The position numbers and the translations under genes were made by a program. From contig NZ_JACIEV010000012.1 in assembly GCF_014197105.1 (NCBI RefSeq), forward strand, positions 1 to 61,411: a stretch of DNA of 61,411 bases, written 5' to 3'. Positions 47,076 through 56,040 of the stretch are shown here, in pieces. Source of the stretch: Sphingomonas jinjuensis (GTDB lineage Bacteria > Pseudomonadota > Alphaproteobacteria > Sphingomonadales > Sphingomonadaceae). The first letter of the stretch is position 1. Each line of letters opens with the position of its first letter. The notes beneath the pieces are model-generated. The model was not told the origin of the DNA and made no database searches. It saw only the letters and a program-made list of their open reading frames with translations.

Positions 47076-47555
47076 ATGCGTACCCTGATCACCGCGGCGC
47101 TCGCCGCCACCGCCCTGATCCCCGTTGCCGCCAGCGCGCAGAGCGCGCGCGAGGTTCGCGACAGCCAGCGTGAAGTGCGCGAAAGCCAGCGCGACCTCAA
47201 TCGCGCCTATCGCTACGGCGACCGCCGCGACGTCCGCGAGGCGCGCCAGGAACTGCGCGAGGATCGCCGCGAGCTGCGCGAGGATTGGCGCGATTATCGC
47301 CAGTCGCATCGCGACGTCTATCGCCAGGGCCGCTACCTCGGTCCGCGCGGCTATGCCTATCGTCCGGTGACGGTCGGCTATCGCTTCGCGCCGGAATATT
47401 ACGGCCGTCGCTACTGGATCAACGATCCCTACACCTATCGCCTGCCGCGTCCGGGCTTCGGCTATCAGCGCTGGGTCCGCTACGGCAACGACGTGGTGCT
47501 AATCGACACCCGCTCGGGCCGCGTCGTCCAGGTGTACAACCGCTTCTTCTATTGA
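47076..47555 (+). CDS. RcnB-family periplasmic protein
   Basis: The 159-aa product has a signal peptide (MRTLITAALAATALIPVAAS, cleavage likely after AQA/S), an Arg/Glu-rich helical region of about 50 residues, and the RcnB motif (YGRRYWINDPYTYRLP, then VRYGNDVVLIDTRSGRVVQV). RcnB in Escherichia coli helps nickel/cobalt export; distant family members are often of unknown function. GGAGGAAA precedes the ATG. It stands alone, flanked by palindromic repeats. Confidence 0.85.
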   Translation: MRTLITAALAATALIPVAASAQSAREVRDSQREVRESQRDLNRAYRYGDRRDVREARQELREDRRELREDWRDYRQSHRDVYRQGRYLGPRGYAYRPVTVGYRFAPEYYGRRYWINDPYTYRLPRPGFGYQRWVRYGNDVVLIDTRSGRVVQVYNRFFY

Positions 47556-47610
47556 GGCGTATCGGGGCCGCGCTTCCCTTGGGGAGCGTGGCCTCTCTCT
47601 TGAACCCTAC

Positions 47611-47692
47611 CGTCATCCTGAACTTGCTTCAGGATCTCATTCCACGAAGGCACCAGCCTCATGGAGATGCCGAAACAAGTTCGGCATGACGG
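47611..47692. repeat. Intergenic palindromic repeat, family B copy 2
   Basis: The arms CGTCATCCTGAACTTGCTTC and GAAACAAGTTCGGCATGACG form an imperfect inverted repeat. It is related to the copy at 42588 and lies between the convergent RcnB-like and DUF2332 genes. Confidence 0.75.
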
Positions 47693-47702
47693 GTCTGGGG
47701 AT

Positions 47703-48803
47703 TCACCCCACCCGCACCCTGGCCGTCTCCGGCAGATCGATCCCCTGCAGCCCCTCGACCGGCGCCGTATCGATCCACGCGCCATGCGCGTGTGCCGTCG
47801 CCAGTGTGTCCCACGCGTCATGGCCGGGCCAGCTGCGCACCCGCACCATCTGCCGGCCGAGCGCCCGATCGGGCTCGAACATCACCCATCCGAGGGGTCG
47901 CGACGCATCGGCACGCTCGCTCGCCGCGGTCATCGCCTGTCGAATGCGCTCGGCGACGGCGTCGGGCAGATATTGCCACACCACCGAATGCATCAGCACC
48001 CGCGCGACGCCCGCCTCCTGCGGTCGCGCCAGCCGTTCTTCGACGAAGTCCGCCGCATCCGCCGCGATCAGGTCGACCGGGCGCTCGCGCGCCATCGCCG
48101 CCGCCGCGCGCAGCCGCTCGAGCCGCCCCGCCGCTTCCGGCCAGACATAGGCCGCCAGCCGGCGTTCAACCGCCGGATCGGCGGCGTCCATCGGTCGCAC
48201 GTCGCAGCCCGCCGTCGACACGATCTCGATCGCCACCGGCGCGGGCGGCGCGCCCCGCCACTCGGGCATGATCGTCACCGGCGCATCGTCGGGTCCCACC
48301 ACCGTGCCGCCCAGATCGAAGCGATAACGCCCGATCAGCAGGTTCAATCCGGCGCTCGACCCGATCTCGATCACTTCGATCCGCGGGCCGTGCCGCCGCG
48401 CGATCTCCATCAGCCCCAGCATCAGTCCTGCCGATCGCCCCGGCTCGTTGGTCTGCGGCGGCCCGTCGAGCCACGGCAGCAGCGCCGCATCATGCCGCGC
48501 CAGCACCCGCCCCAGCACCGCGACGATCGCGTCATGCCCGTCGATCTCGCCCGCGAACACCGCTGCCAGCTCGTCGTCCGCCCGCTCGAGCACCAGCGCG
48601 TTCAGCCCGCCGATGAAGCGCAGCGGCAGCGCATCGCGCGTCGGCTCGCCTGGCCAGTCGAGGATCGCGGCGCCGACCGCGGTATCGCGCGTCAGCCCGT
48701 GCTCAAGCGCGGTGCAGAGCCGCGCATACATCGGCGTGCCCATGGTTCGGCAGTAAAACTCCTGGATCGCGAATGCTTCCCGGACCTGCTGCTCGCTCGC
48801 CAT
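47703..48803 (-). CDS. DUF2332 family protein
   Basis: The 366-aa protein matches the DUF2332 family, which is soluble and lacks a defined role. It shows a methyltransferase-like stretch ([19 protein letters not shown]) and later [19 protein letters not shown] and [23 protein letters not shown]-dependent activity is plausible but unproven. The ATG at 48801-48803 follows AAGGAG by 8 nt. It is divergent from hisG, with 60 nt shared between them. Confidence 0.8.
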   Translation of the reverse strand: MASEQQVREAFAIQEFYCRTMGTPMYARLCTALEHGLTRDTAVGAAILDWPGEPTRDALPLRFIGGLNALVLERADDELAAVFAGEIDGHDAIVAVLGRVLARHDAALLPWLDGPPQTNEPGRSAGLMLGLMEIARRHGPRIEVIEIGSSAGLNLLIGRYRFDLGGTVVGPDDAPVTIMPEWRGAPPAPVAIEIVSTAGCDVRPMDAADPAVERRLAAYVWPEAAGRLERLRAAAAMARERPVDLIAADAADFVEERLARPQEAGVARVLMHSVVWQYLPDAVAERIRQAMTAASERADASRPLGWVMFEPDRALGRQMVRVRSWPGHDAWDTLATAHAHGAWIDTAPVEGLQGIDLPETARVRVG

Positions 48804-48863
48804 GGCGTTGCTCCTTTCCGCGAGCTGTTGCGCCCGGCAAGGCGCCTTCGTAAAGCCCCGCGT

Positions 48864-49631
48864 GTGGCTTCCCCCCTCATCATCGCCGTGCCCAAGGGGC
48901 GTATTCTTGCCGAGGCGCTGCCGCTGCTCGCGCGCGCCGGCGTCCATCCCGAGGCGGCGTTCAGCGACGAAGACAGCCGCGCGCTGCGCTTCGCCACCCA
49001 CGCGCCCGGTATCGAGCTGATCCGCGTTCGCGCATTCGACGTCGCCACCTTCGTCGCGCATGGCGCCGCGCAGCTCGGCATCGTCGGTTCGGACGTGCTC
49101 GCCGAGTTCGCCTATTCGGAACTCTACGCGCCCGTCGACCTCGCTATCGGCCACTGCCGCCTGTCGGTCGCCGAACCCGCCGAAATGGCCGCCCGCGACG
49201 ATCCGCGCGGGTGGAGCCACGTCCGCGTCGCGACCAAATATCCGCACGTCACCGCCGAGCATTTCGCCCGTCGCGGCGTCCAGGCCGAATGCGTCAAGCT
49301 GAACGGCGCGATGGAGCTGGCACCGACGCTCGGCCTCGCCCCGCGCATCGTCGACCTGGTCAGCTCGGGCCGCACGCTGGCCGAGAACGGGTTGGTCGAG
49401 GTCGAGCGCATCATGGACGTCACCAGCCGCCTGGTCGTGAACCGCGCCGCGATGAAGACCCGGCCCGAGGTCGTGCCGCTGGTCGAGGCGTTCCGCCGCG
49501 CGGTGGCGGACGCTTCAAAGCCCCTCCCCTTCAGGGGAGGGGTTGGGGTAGGGGACGCAGGCGCTGGTCTCGGTGAGACGCCCCCCACCCCCAACCCCTC
49601 CCTGAGAGGGAGGGGAGAGGCGACATCATGA
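48864..49631 (+). CDS. hisG: ATP phosphoribosyltransferase HisG (short form) with repeat-derived tail
   Basis: The 255-aa protein is the short HisG catalytic subunit: [30 protein letters not shown], and [20 protein letters not shown] with the PRPP-binding loop. It carries out the first step of histidine synthesis (ATP + PRPP). Short HisG normally needs the regulatory subunit HisZ, not in the window. Native homology should stop near residue 217. The last 37 or so residues (from [12 protein letters not shown]) are translated from a palindromic repeat (49521-49617). The start is GTG at 48864. The stop overlaps hisD by 4 nt. Confidence 0.92.
   Translation: MASPLIIAVPKGRILAEALPLLARAGVHPEAAFSDEDSRALRFATHAPGIELIRVRAFDVATFVAHGAAQLGIVGSDVLAEFAYSELYAPVDLAIGHCRLSVAEPAEMAARDDPRGWSHVRVATKYPHVTAEHFARRGVQAECVKLNGAMELAPTLGLAPRIVDLVSSGRTLAENGLVEVERIMDVTSRLVVNRAAMKTRPEVVPLVEAFRRAVADASKPLPFRGGVGVGDAGAGLGETPPTPNPSLRGRGEATS
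49521..49617. repeat. Palindromic repeat, family E, inside the 3' end of hisG
   Basis: The outer arms are CCCCTCCCCTTCAGGGGAGG and CCTCCCTGAGAGGGAGGGG, with an inner GGTTGGGG/CCCCAACC stem. The element is read in frame as the C-terminal tail of HisG. Its GAGAGG end also serves as the ribosome binding site of hisD. This kind of repeat is normally intergenic. Confidence 0.85.
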
Positions 49632-50923
49632 TCTTCCTCGACACCACCGCCCCGACCTTCGCGGTCGACTTCGACACGCTCGTCGATGCCCGCCGCGAAG
49701 CCTCGACCGACCTCGCCCGCGACGTCGGCGCGATCATCCGCTCGGTCCGTGACGAGGGCGAGGCGGCGTTGCGGGCCTTCACGTCGAAGTTCGACCGCCA
49801 CGATCTCGACGCGAGCGGCTGGCGGATCGACTCCGCCGACTGCACCGCCGCCTATCAGGCGCTGGAGCCGGGCCTGCGTAACGCGCTCGATCTCGCCGCG
49901 ACTCGCATCCGCGCCTATCACGAGCGGCAGAAGCCCGCCGATACCGACTATCGCGACGCGGCCGGCGTCCGCCTCGGCGCGCGCTGGCGGCCGGTCGATG
50001 CCGCCGGTCTCTACGTCCCCGGTGGTCGCGCCGCCTACCCCTCGTCGCTGCTGATGAACGCGATCCCCGCCAAGGTCGCGGGCGTCGGGCGGCTGGCGAT
50101 GGTCACGCCCACCCCCGACGGCCAGATCAACCCGCTCGTCCTCGCCGCAGCGCATCTCGCCGGCGTCGACGAGGTATGGCGCATCGGCGGCGCGCAGGCG
50201 ATCGCCGCGCTCGCCTATGGCGCCGGCCGGATCAACCGCGTCGACGTCGTCACCGGCCCCGGCAACGCCTGGGTCGCGGAGGCGAAGCGCCAGGTCTATG
50301 GCGTCGTCGGCATCGACATGGTCGCCGGCCCCAGCGAGATCGTCGTCGTCGCCGATGCGAAGAACGACCCCGAATGGACCGCCGCCGACCTGCTCAGCCA
50401 GGCCGAGCACGACACCACCACCCAATCGATCCTGTTCACCGACGACGCCGACTATGCCCGCGCCGTTGCCGCCGCCGTCGACCGTCAGATCGGCACGCTC
50501 GCGACGGGCAGCGTCGCCCGCACCGCCTGGGACGCGAACGGCGCGATCGTCGTCGTCGAATCGCTCGCCGCCGCGATGCCCCTCGTCGACCGCCTCGCGC
50601 CCGAGCATCTCCAGCTCGCCGTCGACGATCCGCAGGCATTGTTCGACCAGGTCCGCCATGCCGGCAGCGTGTTCCTGGGCCGCCACACGCCCGAGGCGAT
50701 CGGCGATTACGTTGCCGGCCCGAACCACGTCCTGCCCACCGGGCGCCGCGCGCGCTTTGCCAGCGGCCTGTCGGTGCTCGATTTCATGAAGCGCACCAGC
50801 TTCCTCGGCCTCGACGAAACCGCGCTGGCCGAACTCGGCCCCGCGACGATCGCGCTGGCCGAAGCGGAGGGCCTGCCCGCCCATGCCCGCTCGGTGGCGC
50901 TGCGGTTGCGGACCAATCGCTAG
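49628..50923 (+). CDS. hisD: Histidinol dehydrogenase HisD
   Basis: The 431-aa enzyme catalyses the last two steps of histidine synthesis (histidinol to histidine, with 2 NAD+ and zinc). Visible hallmarks are [34 protein letters not shown], the zinc ligands in [12 protein letters not shown], the catalytic Glu/His in [10 protein letters not shown] and [14 protein letters not shown] near the end. It overlaps hisG by 4 nt (ATGA). The stop codon lies tail-to-tail over that of the 57-aa minus-strand gene. Confidence 0.96.
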   Translation: MIFLDTTAPTFAVDFDTLVDARREASTDLARDVGAIIRSVRDEGEAALRAFTSKFDRHDLDASGWRIDSADCTAAYQALEPGLRNALDLAATRIRAYHERQKPADTDYRDAAGVRLGARWRPVDAAGLYVPGGRAAYPSSLLMNAIPAKVAGVGRLAMVTPTPDGQINPLVLAAAHLAGVDEVWRIGGAQAIAALAYGAGRINRVDVVTGPGNAWVAEAKRQVYGVVGIDMVAGPSEIVVVADAKNDPEWTAADLLSQAEHDTTTQSILFTDDADYARAVAAAVDRQIGTLATGSVARTAWDANGAIVVVESLAAAMPLVDRLAPEHLQLAVDDPQALFDQVRHAGSVFLGRHTPEAIGDYVAGPNHVLPTGRRARFASGLSVLDFMKRTSFLGLDETALAELGPATIALAEAEGLPAHARSVALRLRTNR

Positions 50924-51093
50924 GTGACGATCACCACGAACACCCCCGCCAGCGACATCGCCATACTGACGAGCGTCAGCCATCGTGCCCTGTGAAGCTG
51001 GCCACGCCCGGCCAGCGTCACGGCGCCCAACAGGGGGCCGAGCGACAGGATCACGATCGCGCAGCCCAGGACGTCGCCCTGCGTTTCCGTCAT
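50920..51093 (-). CDS. Small two-helix membrane protein (57 aa)
   Basis: This short gene encodes two hydrophobic helices (VLGCAIVILSLGPLLGAVTL and [14 protein letters not shown]) joined by a basic loop (RGQLHRARW). GGAGGG lies about 6 nt before the ATG at 51091-51093. Its TAG stop (complement of 50920-50922) overlaps the TAG of hisD as the palindrome CTAG. No family is recognised. The good ribosome binding site and clean hydrophobicity argue for a real gene. Confidence 0.55.
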   Translation of the reverse strand: MTETQGDVLGCAIVILSLGPLLGAVTLAGRGQLHRARWLTLVSMAMSLAGVFVVIVT

Positions 51094-51201
51094 CTCCAGC
51101 CCTCCGTCAAAGGGCTTATCCCCCGTCGCCCGTCACGACGATGACGGCAGGATGACGCTGCGGGGCTGACAGCGCGGCCCGCGCCGCCTACAGGCGCGGC
51201 C

Positions 51202-51660
51202 ATGTCCCGTCCTCCCGCACGATCCAAGGCGCGCGCCGCCGCGCGTCTCGCCGCCGTCCAGGCGCTCTACCAGCACGAGATGGAGGGGACGCCGATCCCC
51301 TCGCTGCTCCACGAATTCCACAATCATCGCATCGGTGCGACGATCGAGGACGTCGAATATGCCGACGCCGAGGTCGATTTCTTCGACGACGTGGTGAAGG
51401 GCGCGACGGCACGCGCCGGCGAGATCGACCTGGCGATCGAGAACAAGCTGGCGTCGGGATGGACGCTGGCGCGGCTCGACAAGCCGATGAAGGCGATCCT
51501 GCGTGCCGGCACCTATGAACTGATCGCCCGCGCCGACGTGCCGGTCGGGGCGGTCATCAGCGAATATGTCGACGTTGCCCACGCCTTCTACGAAAAGCGC
51601 GAGGCGGGTTTCGTCAACGGCCTGCTCGACGGCATCGCCAAGGATGTCCGGGCCGCCTGA
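51202..51660 (+). CDS. nusB: Transcription antitermination factor NusB
   Basis: The 152-aa helical protein is NusB: ARLAAVQALYQHEMEGTP at the start, then LDKPMKAILRAGTYELIA and VISEYVDVAHAFYEKREAGFVNGLLD. With NusE (S10) it binds boxA RNA in rRNA operons. The stop shares one base with the DUF4169 gene (TGATG), so the two are coupled. The start has a weak ribosome binding site. Confidence 0.95.
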   Translation: MSRPPARSKARAAARLAAVQALYQHEMEGTPIPSLLHEFHNHRIGATIEDVEYADAEVDFFDDVVKGATARAGEIDLAIENKLASGWTLARLDKPMKAILRAGTYELIARADVPVGAVISEYVDVAHAFYEKREAGFVNGLLDGIAKDVRAA

Positions 51661-51866
51661 TGGGCGACGTCGTCAATCTCAACCGCGCCCGCAAGGCGAA
51701 GGCGAAGCAGGCGGCGACCGTCCAGGCTGCGGCGAACCGCGTCGCCTATGGTCGAACCAAAATGGGTCGAAAGGCCGAAGCGGCCGAACGAGACCGCCAG
51801 AAAAATCGTTTGGATGGGTTGCTATGTCACGAGAAACATGGCCTTATCAATATTGACCTGGATTAA
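51660..51866 (+). CDS. DUF4169 family protein
   Basis: This 68-aa basic protein begins MGDVVNLNRARKAKAKQAA, then ANRVAYGRTKMGRKAEA, the pattern of DUF4169. It is frequent in sphingomonads and other alphaproteobacteria, and its role is unknown. Family proteins usually end soon after RLDG. Here a further LLCHEKHGLINIDLD follows, which may reflect a 3' rearrangement into AT-richer sequence. It is translationally coupled to nusB. Confidence 0.8.
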   Translation: MGDVVNLNRARKAKAKQAATVQAAANRVAYGRTKMGRKAEAAERDRQKNRLDGLLCHEKHGLINIDLD

Positions 51867-51908
51867 TGCAATTAGGTCATCGTTGCTGTTAGTATCTGGA
51901 ATTCGCTT

Positions 51909-52697
51909 ATGAACGAGCGGTCAACTCCGGGGGGAGCTCTCGTCCCAACCATGCATCAGTTCACACGATTTTCCGCCTTTGGCGATATGAGCCCCGGCGA
52001 CATGGCCGCGATCCGCGCCCTCGCCGGACCGCCGGTCGCCTATCGCCGCGGCCAGTCGATCCAGACGCAGGGTGAGGCCGGACCGCGGCTCTTCCTTCTG
52101 GAGGACGGCTGGGTGTCGTCCAGTCTCGGTCTGTCCGACGGCGGCTGCCAGCTGCTCAAGATTCACCTGCCCGGCGACATGATGGGTGCGCCGAGCCTGC
52201 CCTACACGCACGCCGTCGAATCGCTGATGGCGCTGACGCTGTGCCGGGTACGGCCGATTCCGCTCAACCGCATCGGCACGCTGTTCGCCGAGAAGCCGCG
52301 TGCCGCCGCGATGCTGTTCCTTGTGGCGCAGGAAGAGCGCGCGATCCTGATGGACCGACTGACGATGGTCGGTCGCCTCGACGCGCGCCGCCGGATGATC
52401 GCGTTCCTGCTCCACCTCAACGATCGCCTGGCGATTGCGGGCATGGGCGAGAACGGGTCGCTGACCTTGCCCTTGTCGCAGCAGCAGATCGGCGACCTGC
52501 TCGGCCTGACCCCGGTCCACGTCAACCGCACGCTGCGCGGGTTGGCCGAAGAAGGCGTGATCCGTCGCCAGGGCCGCCATGTCGAGCTGGTCGACATCGC
52601 CGCGATGCGCAAGCTCAACATCCTGCCGGTGCGCAACCTGCAATTCTCGCCCGACTGGCTGCCGGAAAGCAGCAGCCTGACCGACCTGCCGCACTGA
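51909..52697 (+). CDS. Crp/Fnr-family transcriptional regulator
   Basis: The 262-aa protein has an N-terminal cyclic-nucleotide-like beta barrel (about 20-130), a dimer helix and a C-terminal winged helix with LSQQQIGDLLGLTPVHVNRT. There is no Fnr-type cysteine cluster. An AT-rich stretch of about 40 nt before the ATG may contain its promoter. It resembles the regulator at 8080-8811 in its recognition helix. The ligand and targets are unknown. Confidence 0.9.
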   Translation: MNERSTPGGALVPTMHQFTRFSAFGDMSPGDMAAIRALAGPPVAYRRGQSIQTQGEAGPRLFLLEDGWVSSSLGLSDGGCQLLKIHLPGDMMGAPSLPYTHAVESLMALTLCRVRPIPLNRIGTLFAEKPRAAAMLFLVAQEERAILMDRLTMVGRLDARRRMIAFLLHLNDRLAIAGMGENGSLTLPLSQQQIGDLLGLTPVHVNRTLRGLAEEGVIRRQGRHVELVDIAAMRKLNILPVRNLQFSPDWLPESSSLTDLPH

Positions 52698-52761
52698 TCC
52701 GCGCCCTTCCCCCTGCGGGGACGGATTGCCCGGGCCAGCGGCCGCCGGTAGCGCAACCGGC

Positions 52762-53652
52762 ATGACCGAAGCGGAATTTATTGCCGCCCTGCGGGGCCTG
52801 CCGCTCCATCCGGGCGCGCGCGGGCTCGCGGACGACGTCGCCATCGTCGCCGGGCTGGTCGTGACGATGGACACGCTGGTCGAGGGGGTTCATTTCCGCG
52901 CCGCCGACGCGCCGGCCGATGTCGCGTGGAAGCTGGTCGCCACCAACCTGTCCGACCTCGCCGCCAAGGGTGCACGGGTCGAGGGCGCGATGGTCAGCTA
53001 CCCGCTCGGCGACGACGGCTGGGACCGTGCCTTCCTCGCCGGGCTCGACGCCGCGCTGCGCGCCATGGCCTGCCCGCTGATCGGCGGCGACACCGTGACG
53101 CTACCGGCGGGCGCCCCTCGCATCCTCACCCTCACCGCCCTCGGCGGCGATGCGCACGCCCCGGCGCGCAGCGGTGCCATGCCCGGCGACGCGCTCTGGG
53201 TCACCGGCACGATCGGCGACGCCGGCGCCGGCCTCGCCATCGCCGACGGCGGCGCGGGCCCGGCCGAGCTTGCCGCCGCCTATCTCCGCCCGCAGCCCCG
53301 TCTCGCCGAGGGCCGCACGCTGGCGCCGCACGTCCATGCGATGATGGACGTGTCCGACGGCCTGCTCGTCGACGCCGCCCGGATGGCAGCGGCCAGCGAC
53401 GTCGCGATCACCGTCGATCTCGCCCTCGTTCCCCTCTCGAACGCCTACCGCGCCTATTCGGGCGATCGCCTCGCCGCCGTCACCGCAGGCGACGACTATC
53501 AGCTGCTCTTCGCCGCGCCCGGCGACTGGACGCCGCCGGTCGCGGCAACGCGCATCGGCGGCATCACCCCCGGCAGCGGCCTGACGCTCACCGACGCCGG
53601 CACGCCCGTCCCGCTCCCCGCCAGCCTCGGCTATCAACACCGGGGGCGCTGA
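52762..53652 (+). CDS. thiL: Thiamine-monophosphate kinase ThiL
   Basis: The 296-aa enzyme phosphorylates thiamine monophosphate to the diphosphate using ATP. Motifs are [11 protein letters not shown] (metal-binding Asp pair), [20 protein letters not shown] and [11 protein letters not shown] in the AIRS/PurM-like fold. The ATG at 52762 lies 12 codons after an alternative that is probably not used. A gap of about 95 nt separates it from the H+-pyrophosphatase gene. Confidence 0.93.
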   Translation: MTEAEFIAALRGLPLHPGARGLADDVAIVAGLVVTMDTLVEGVHFRAADAPADVAWKLVATNLSDLAAKGARVEGAMVSYPLGDDGWDRAFLAGLDAALRAMACPLIGGDTVTLPAGAPRILTLTALGGDAHAPARSGAMPGDALWVTGTIGDAGAGLAIADGGAGPAELAAAYLRPQPRLAEGRTLAPHVHAMMDVSDGLLVDAARMAAASDVAITVDLALVPLSNAYRAYSGDRLAAVTAGDDYQLLFAAPGDWTPPVAATRIGGITPGSGLTLTDAGTPVPLPASLGYQHRGR

Positions 53653-53747
53653 ACCGCTTGCAAGCCGGCGGATGGGTGTTAGCCTCGACGAGTCGGGGCG
53701 CACCCGGAACAGCCGGGGCATCCCTCGTCAGTAGGGGAAGGATGTTC

Positions 53748-55928
53748 ATGACGACGGTCTATCTCGCCATCGTCTGCGGCCTCATCGCCGTGGTCTATGG
53801 TTTCGTCACCAGCCAACAGGTGCTGAGGGCCTCACCCGGCGATGCCCGGATGCAGGACATTGCCAGCGCCATCCAGGAAGGCGCCAAGGCCTATCTCGGC
53901 CGGCAATACACCACCATCGCGATCGTCGGCGTCATCGTCGCCGTGATCCTCGCCGTCACGCTCAACCTCGTCTCGACGATCGGCTTCGTCGTCGGCGCGG
54001 TGCTGTCGGGCGTCGCCGGCTATGTCGGCATGAACATCTCGGTCCGCGCCAACGTCCGGACGGCGGAGGCGGCACGCCATTCGCTGCAGGGCGGCCTCAC
54101 CATGGCATTCCGCTCCGGCGCGGTCACGGGCATGCTCGTCGCCGGGCTGGGCCTGCTCGCGATCAGCAGCTTCTTCTGGTATCTCACCGCCGTCGCCGGC
54201 CACGCCCCCAACGATCGCGTGATCGTCGAGGCGCTGACCGCGCTGGCCTTCGGCGCCTCGCTCATCTCGATCTTCGCGCGTCTCGGCGGCGGCATCTTCA
54301 CCAAGGCCGCCGACGTCGGCGCCGATCTGGTCGGCAAGGTCGAGGCGGGCATCCCGGAGGACGATCCCCGCAACCCCGCGGTGATCGCCGACAACGTCGG
54401 CGACAACGTCGGCGACTGCGCCGGCATGGCCGCCGACCTGTTCGAGACCTATGTCGTGACCCTCGGCGTGACGATGATCTCGATCGCGCTGCTCGTCCGC
54501 GCCGACGCCGCCGAGCTGATGCGGCTGATGAGCCTGCCGCTGATCGTCGGCGGCGTGTGCATCATCACCTCGATTGCCGGCACCTACATGGTCCGGCTCG
54601 GCTCGGGCTCGATCATGGGCGCGCTGTACAAGGGCTTCTGGACGTCGGCGCTTCTCGCCGTCCCCGCCATCTACATCGCGACGCAACTCGTGCTCGGCGA
54701 CATGAATGCGGTCATCGGCGGCGCCGGCTTCCTCGATGCCGGCGCGGGCGCGATCACCGACACGCTCGCGCTCGATGCCGCGGCCCCCGCGGCGCAGACC
54801 GTGACGGGCGCCGGCTTTACCGGCTTCGACCTGTTCTGGTGCATGCTGATCGGCCTCGCCGTCACCGGCCTGATCGTCTGGATCACCGAATATTACACTG
54901 GCACCAACTTCCGCCCGGTGAAGTCGATCGCCAAGGCCAGCGTCACCGGCCACGGCACCAACGTCATCCAGGGCCTGGCGATCAGCCTCGAGGCGACGGC
55001 ACTGCCGACGATCGTCATCTGCATCGCGGTGGTCGCGACCTATCAGCTGGCGGGGATCATCGGCATCGCCTTTGCCGCCACCTCGATGCTGGCGCTCGCC
55101 GGGATGGTCGTCGCGCTGGACGCTTATGGCCCGGTCACCGACAACGCCGGCGGCATAGCCGAGATGGCGGGGCTACCCGACGACGTGCGCCACCGCACCG
55201 ATGCGCTCGACGCGGTCGGCAACACGACGAAGGCGGTGACGAAGGGCTATGCGATCGGCTCGGCCGGCCTCGCCGCGCTCGTGCTGTTCGGCGCCTACAC
55301 CACCGACCTGCAGACCTATTTCCCCGACATCACCGTCGATTTCAGCCTGTCCAATCCGTACGTCATCGTCGGGCTGCTCTTGGGCGCGCTGTTGCCGTAC
55401 CTGTTCGGCGCGTTCGGCATGACCGCGGTCGGCCGCGCGGCGGGCGCGGTGGTCGAGGAGGTGCGCGGCCAGTTCCGCGACAACCCCGGCATCATGGCGG
55501 GGACCAGCCGCCCCAATTACGGCCGCACCGTCGATCTCGTCACCAGGGCCGCGATCAAGGAGATGATCATCCCCTCGCTGCTGCCGGTGCTGTCGCCGAT
55601 CGCGGTCTACTTCATCATCCGCTGGGTCGCCGGCCAGGCCAACGGCTTCGCGGCATTGGGCGCGATGCTGCTCGGCGTGATCGTGTCGGGCTTGTTCGTC
55701 GCGCTGTCGATGACCTCGGGCGGCGGCGCCTGGGACAATGCCAAGAAATATATCGAGGACGGCAACTACGGCGGCAAGGGGTCCGAGGCGCACAAGGCCG
55801 CGATCACCGGCGACACCGTGGGCGATCCGTACAAGGACACCGCCGGCCCGGCAGTGAACCCGATGATCAAGATCACCAACATCGTCGCACTGCTGCTGCT
55901 CGCGGCGCTGTCGGGCGGGGCTGGCTGA
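53748..55928 (+). CDS. hppA: K+-independent membrane H+-pyrophosphatase
   Basis: The 726-aa membrane enzyme couples PPi hydrolysis to proton pumping, with about 15-16 helices. The substrate site includes [20 protein letters not shown] and [19 protein letters not shown]. The residue after GNTT is Lys ([13 protein letters not shown]), the known hallmark of K+-independent enzymes (Ala in K+-dependent ones). The second ATG (53748) has GGGGAAGG 6 nt upstream and is preferred over the one 6 nt before it. A GC-rich hairpin (55942) follows. Confidence 0.96.
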   Translation: MTTVYLAIVCGLIAVVYGFVTSQQVLRASPGDARMQDIASAIQEGAKAYLGRQYTTIAIVGVIVAVILAVTLNLVSTIGFVVGAVLSGVAGYVGMNISVRANVRTAEAARHSLQGGLTMAFRSGAVTGMLVAGLGLLAISSFFWYLTAVAGHAPNDRVIVEALTALAFGASLISIFARLGGGIFTKAADVGADLVGKVEAGIPEDDPRNPAVIADNVGDNVGDCAGMAADLFETYVVTLGVTMISIALLVRADAAELMRLMSLPLIVGGVCIITSIAGTYMVRLGSGSIMGALYKGFWTSALLAVPAIYIATQLVLGDMNAVIGGAGFLDAGAGAITDTLALDAAAPAAQTVTGAGFTGFDLFWCMLIGLAVTGLIVWITEYYTGTNFRPVKSIAKASVTGHGTNVIQGLAISLEATALPTIVICIAVVATYQLAGIIGIAFAATSMLALAGMVVALDAYGPVTDNAGGIAEMAGLPDDVRHRTDALDAVGNTTKAVTKGYAIGSAGLAALVLFGAYTTDLQTYFPDITVDFSLSNPYVIVGLLLGALLPYLFGAFGMTAVGRAAGAVVEEVRGQFRDNPGIMAGTSRPNYGRTVDLVTRAAIKEMIIPSLLPVLSPIAVYFIIRWVAGQANGFAALGAMLLGVIVSGLFVALSMTSGGGAWDNAKKYIEDGNYGGKGSEAHKAAITGDTVGDPYKDTAGPAVNPMIKITNIVALLLLAALSGGAG

Positions 55929-55941
55929 CCCTTACGACCTG

Positions 55942-55964
55942 GCCCCTCCCGGCATGGGAGGGGC
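55942..55964. terminator. GC-rich hairpin after hppA
   Basis: A perfect 9-bp stem, GCCCCTCCC and GGGAGGGGC with a 5-nt loop, lies 13 nt after the hppA stop. No U-tract follows, so it may act only as an RNA 3' end stabiliser or attenuator. Confidence 0.5.
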
Positions 55965-56040
55965 AGGACCGCGTTCATCAACCCGCTTGCCCCACCCGCC
56001 TGCATTACGCATGATCTCGATCAGTAACCGGGGAGGGTTC

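Noticed and set aside
33499..50000. CRISPR array
   Set aside because: The repeats seen are palindromic, far apart and intergenic, with no regular spacer pattern and no cas genes.
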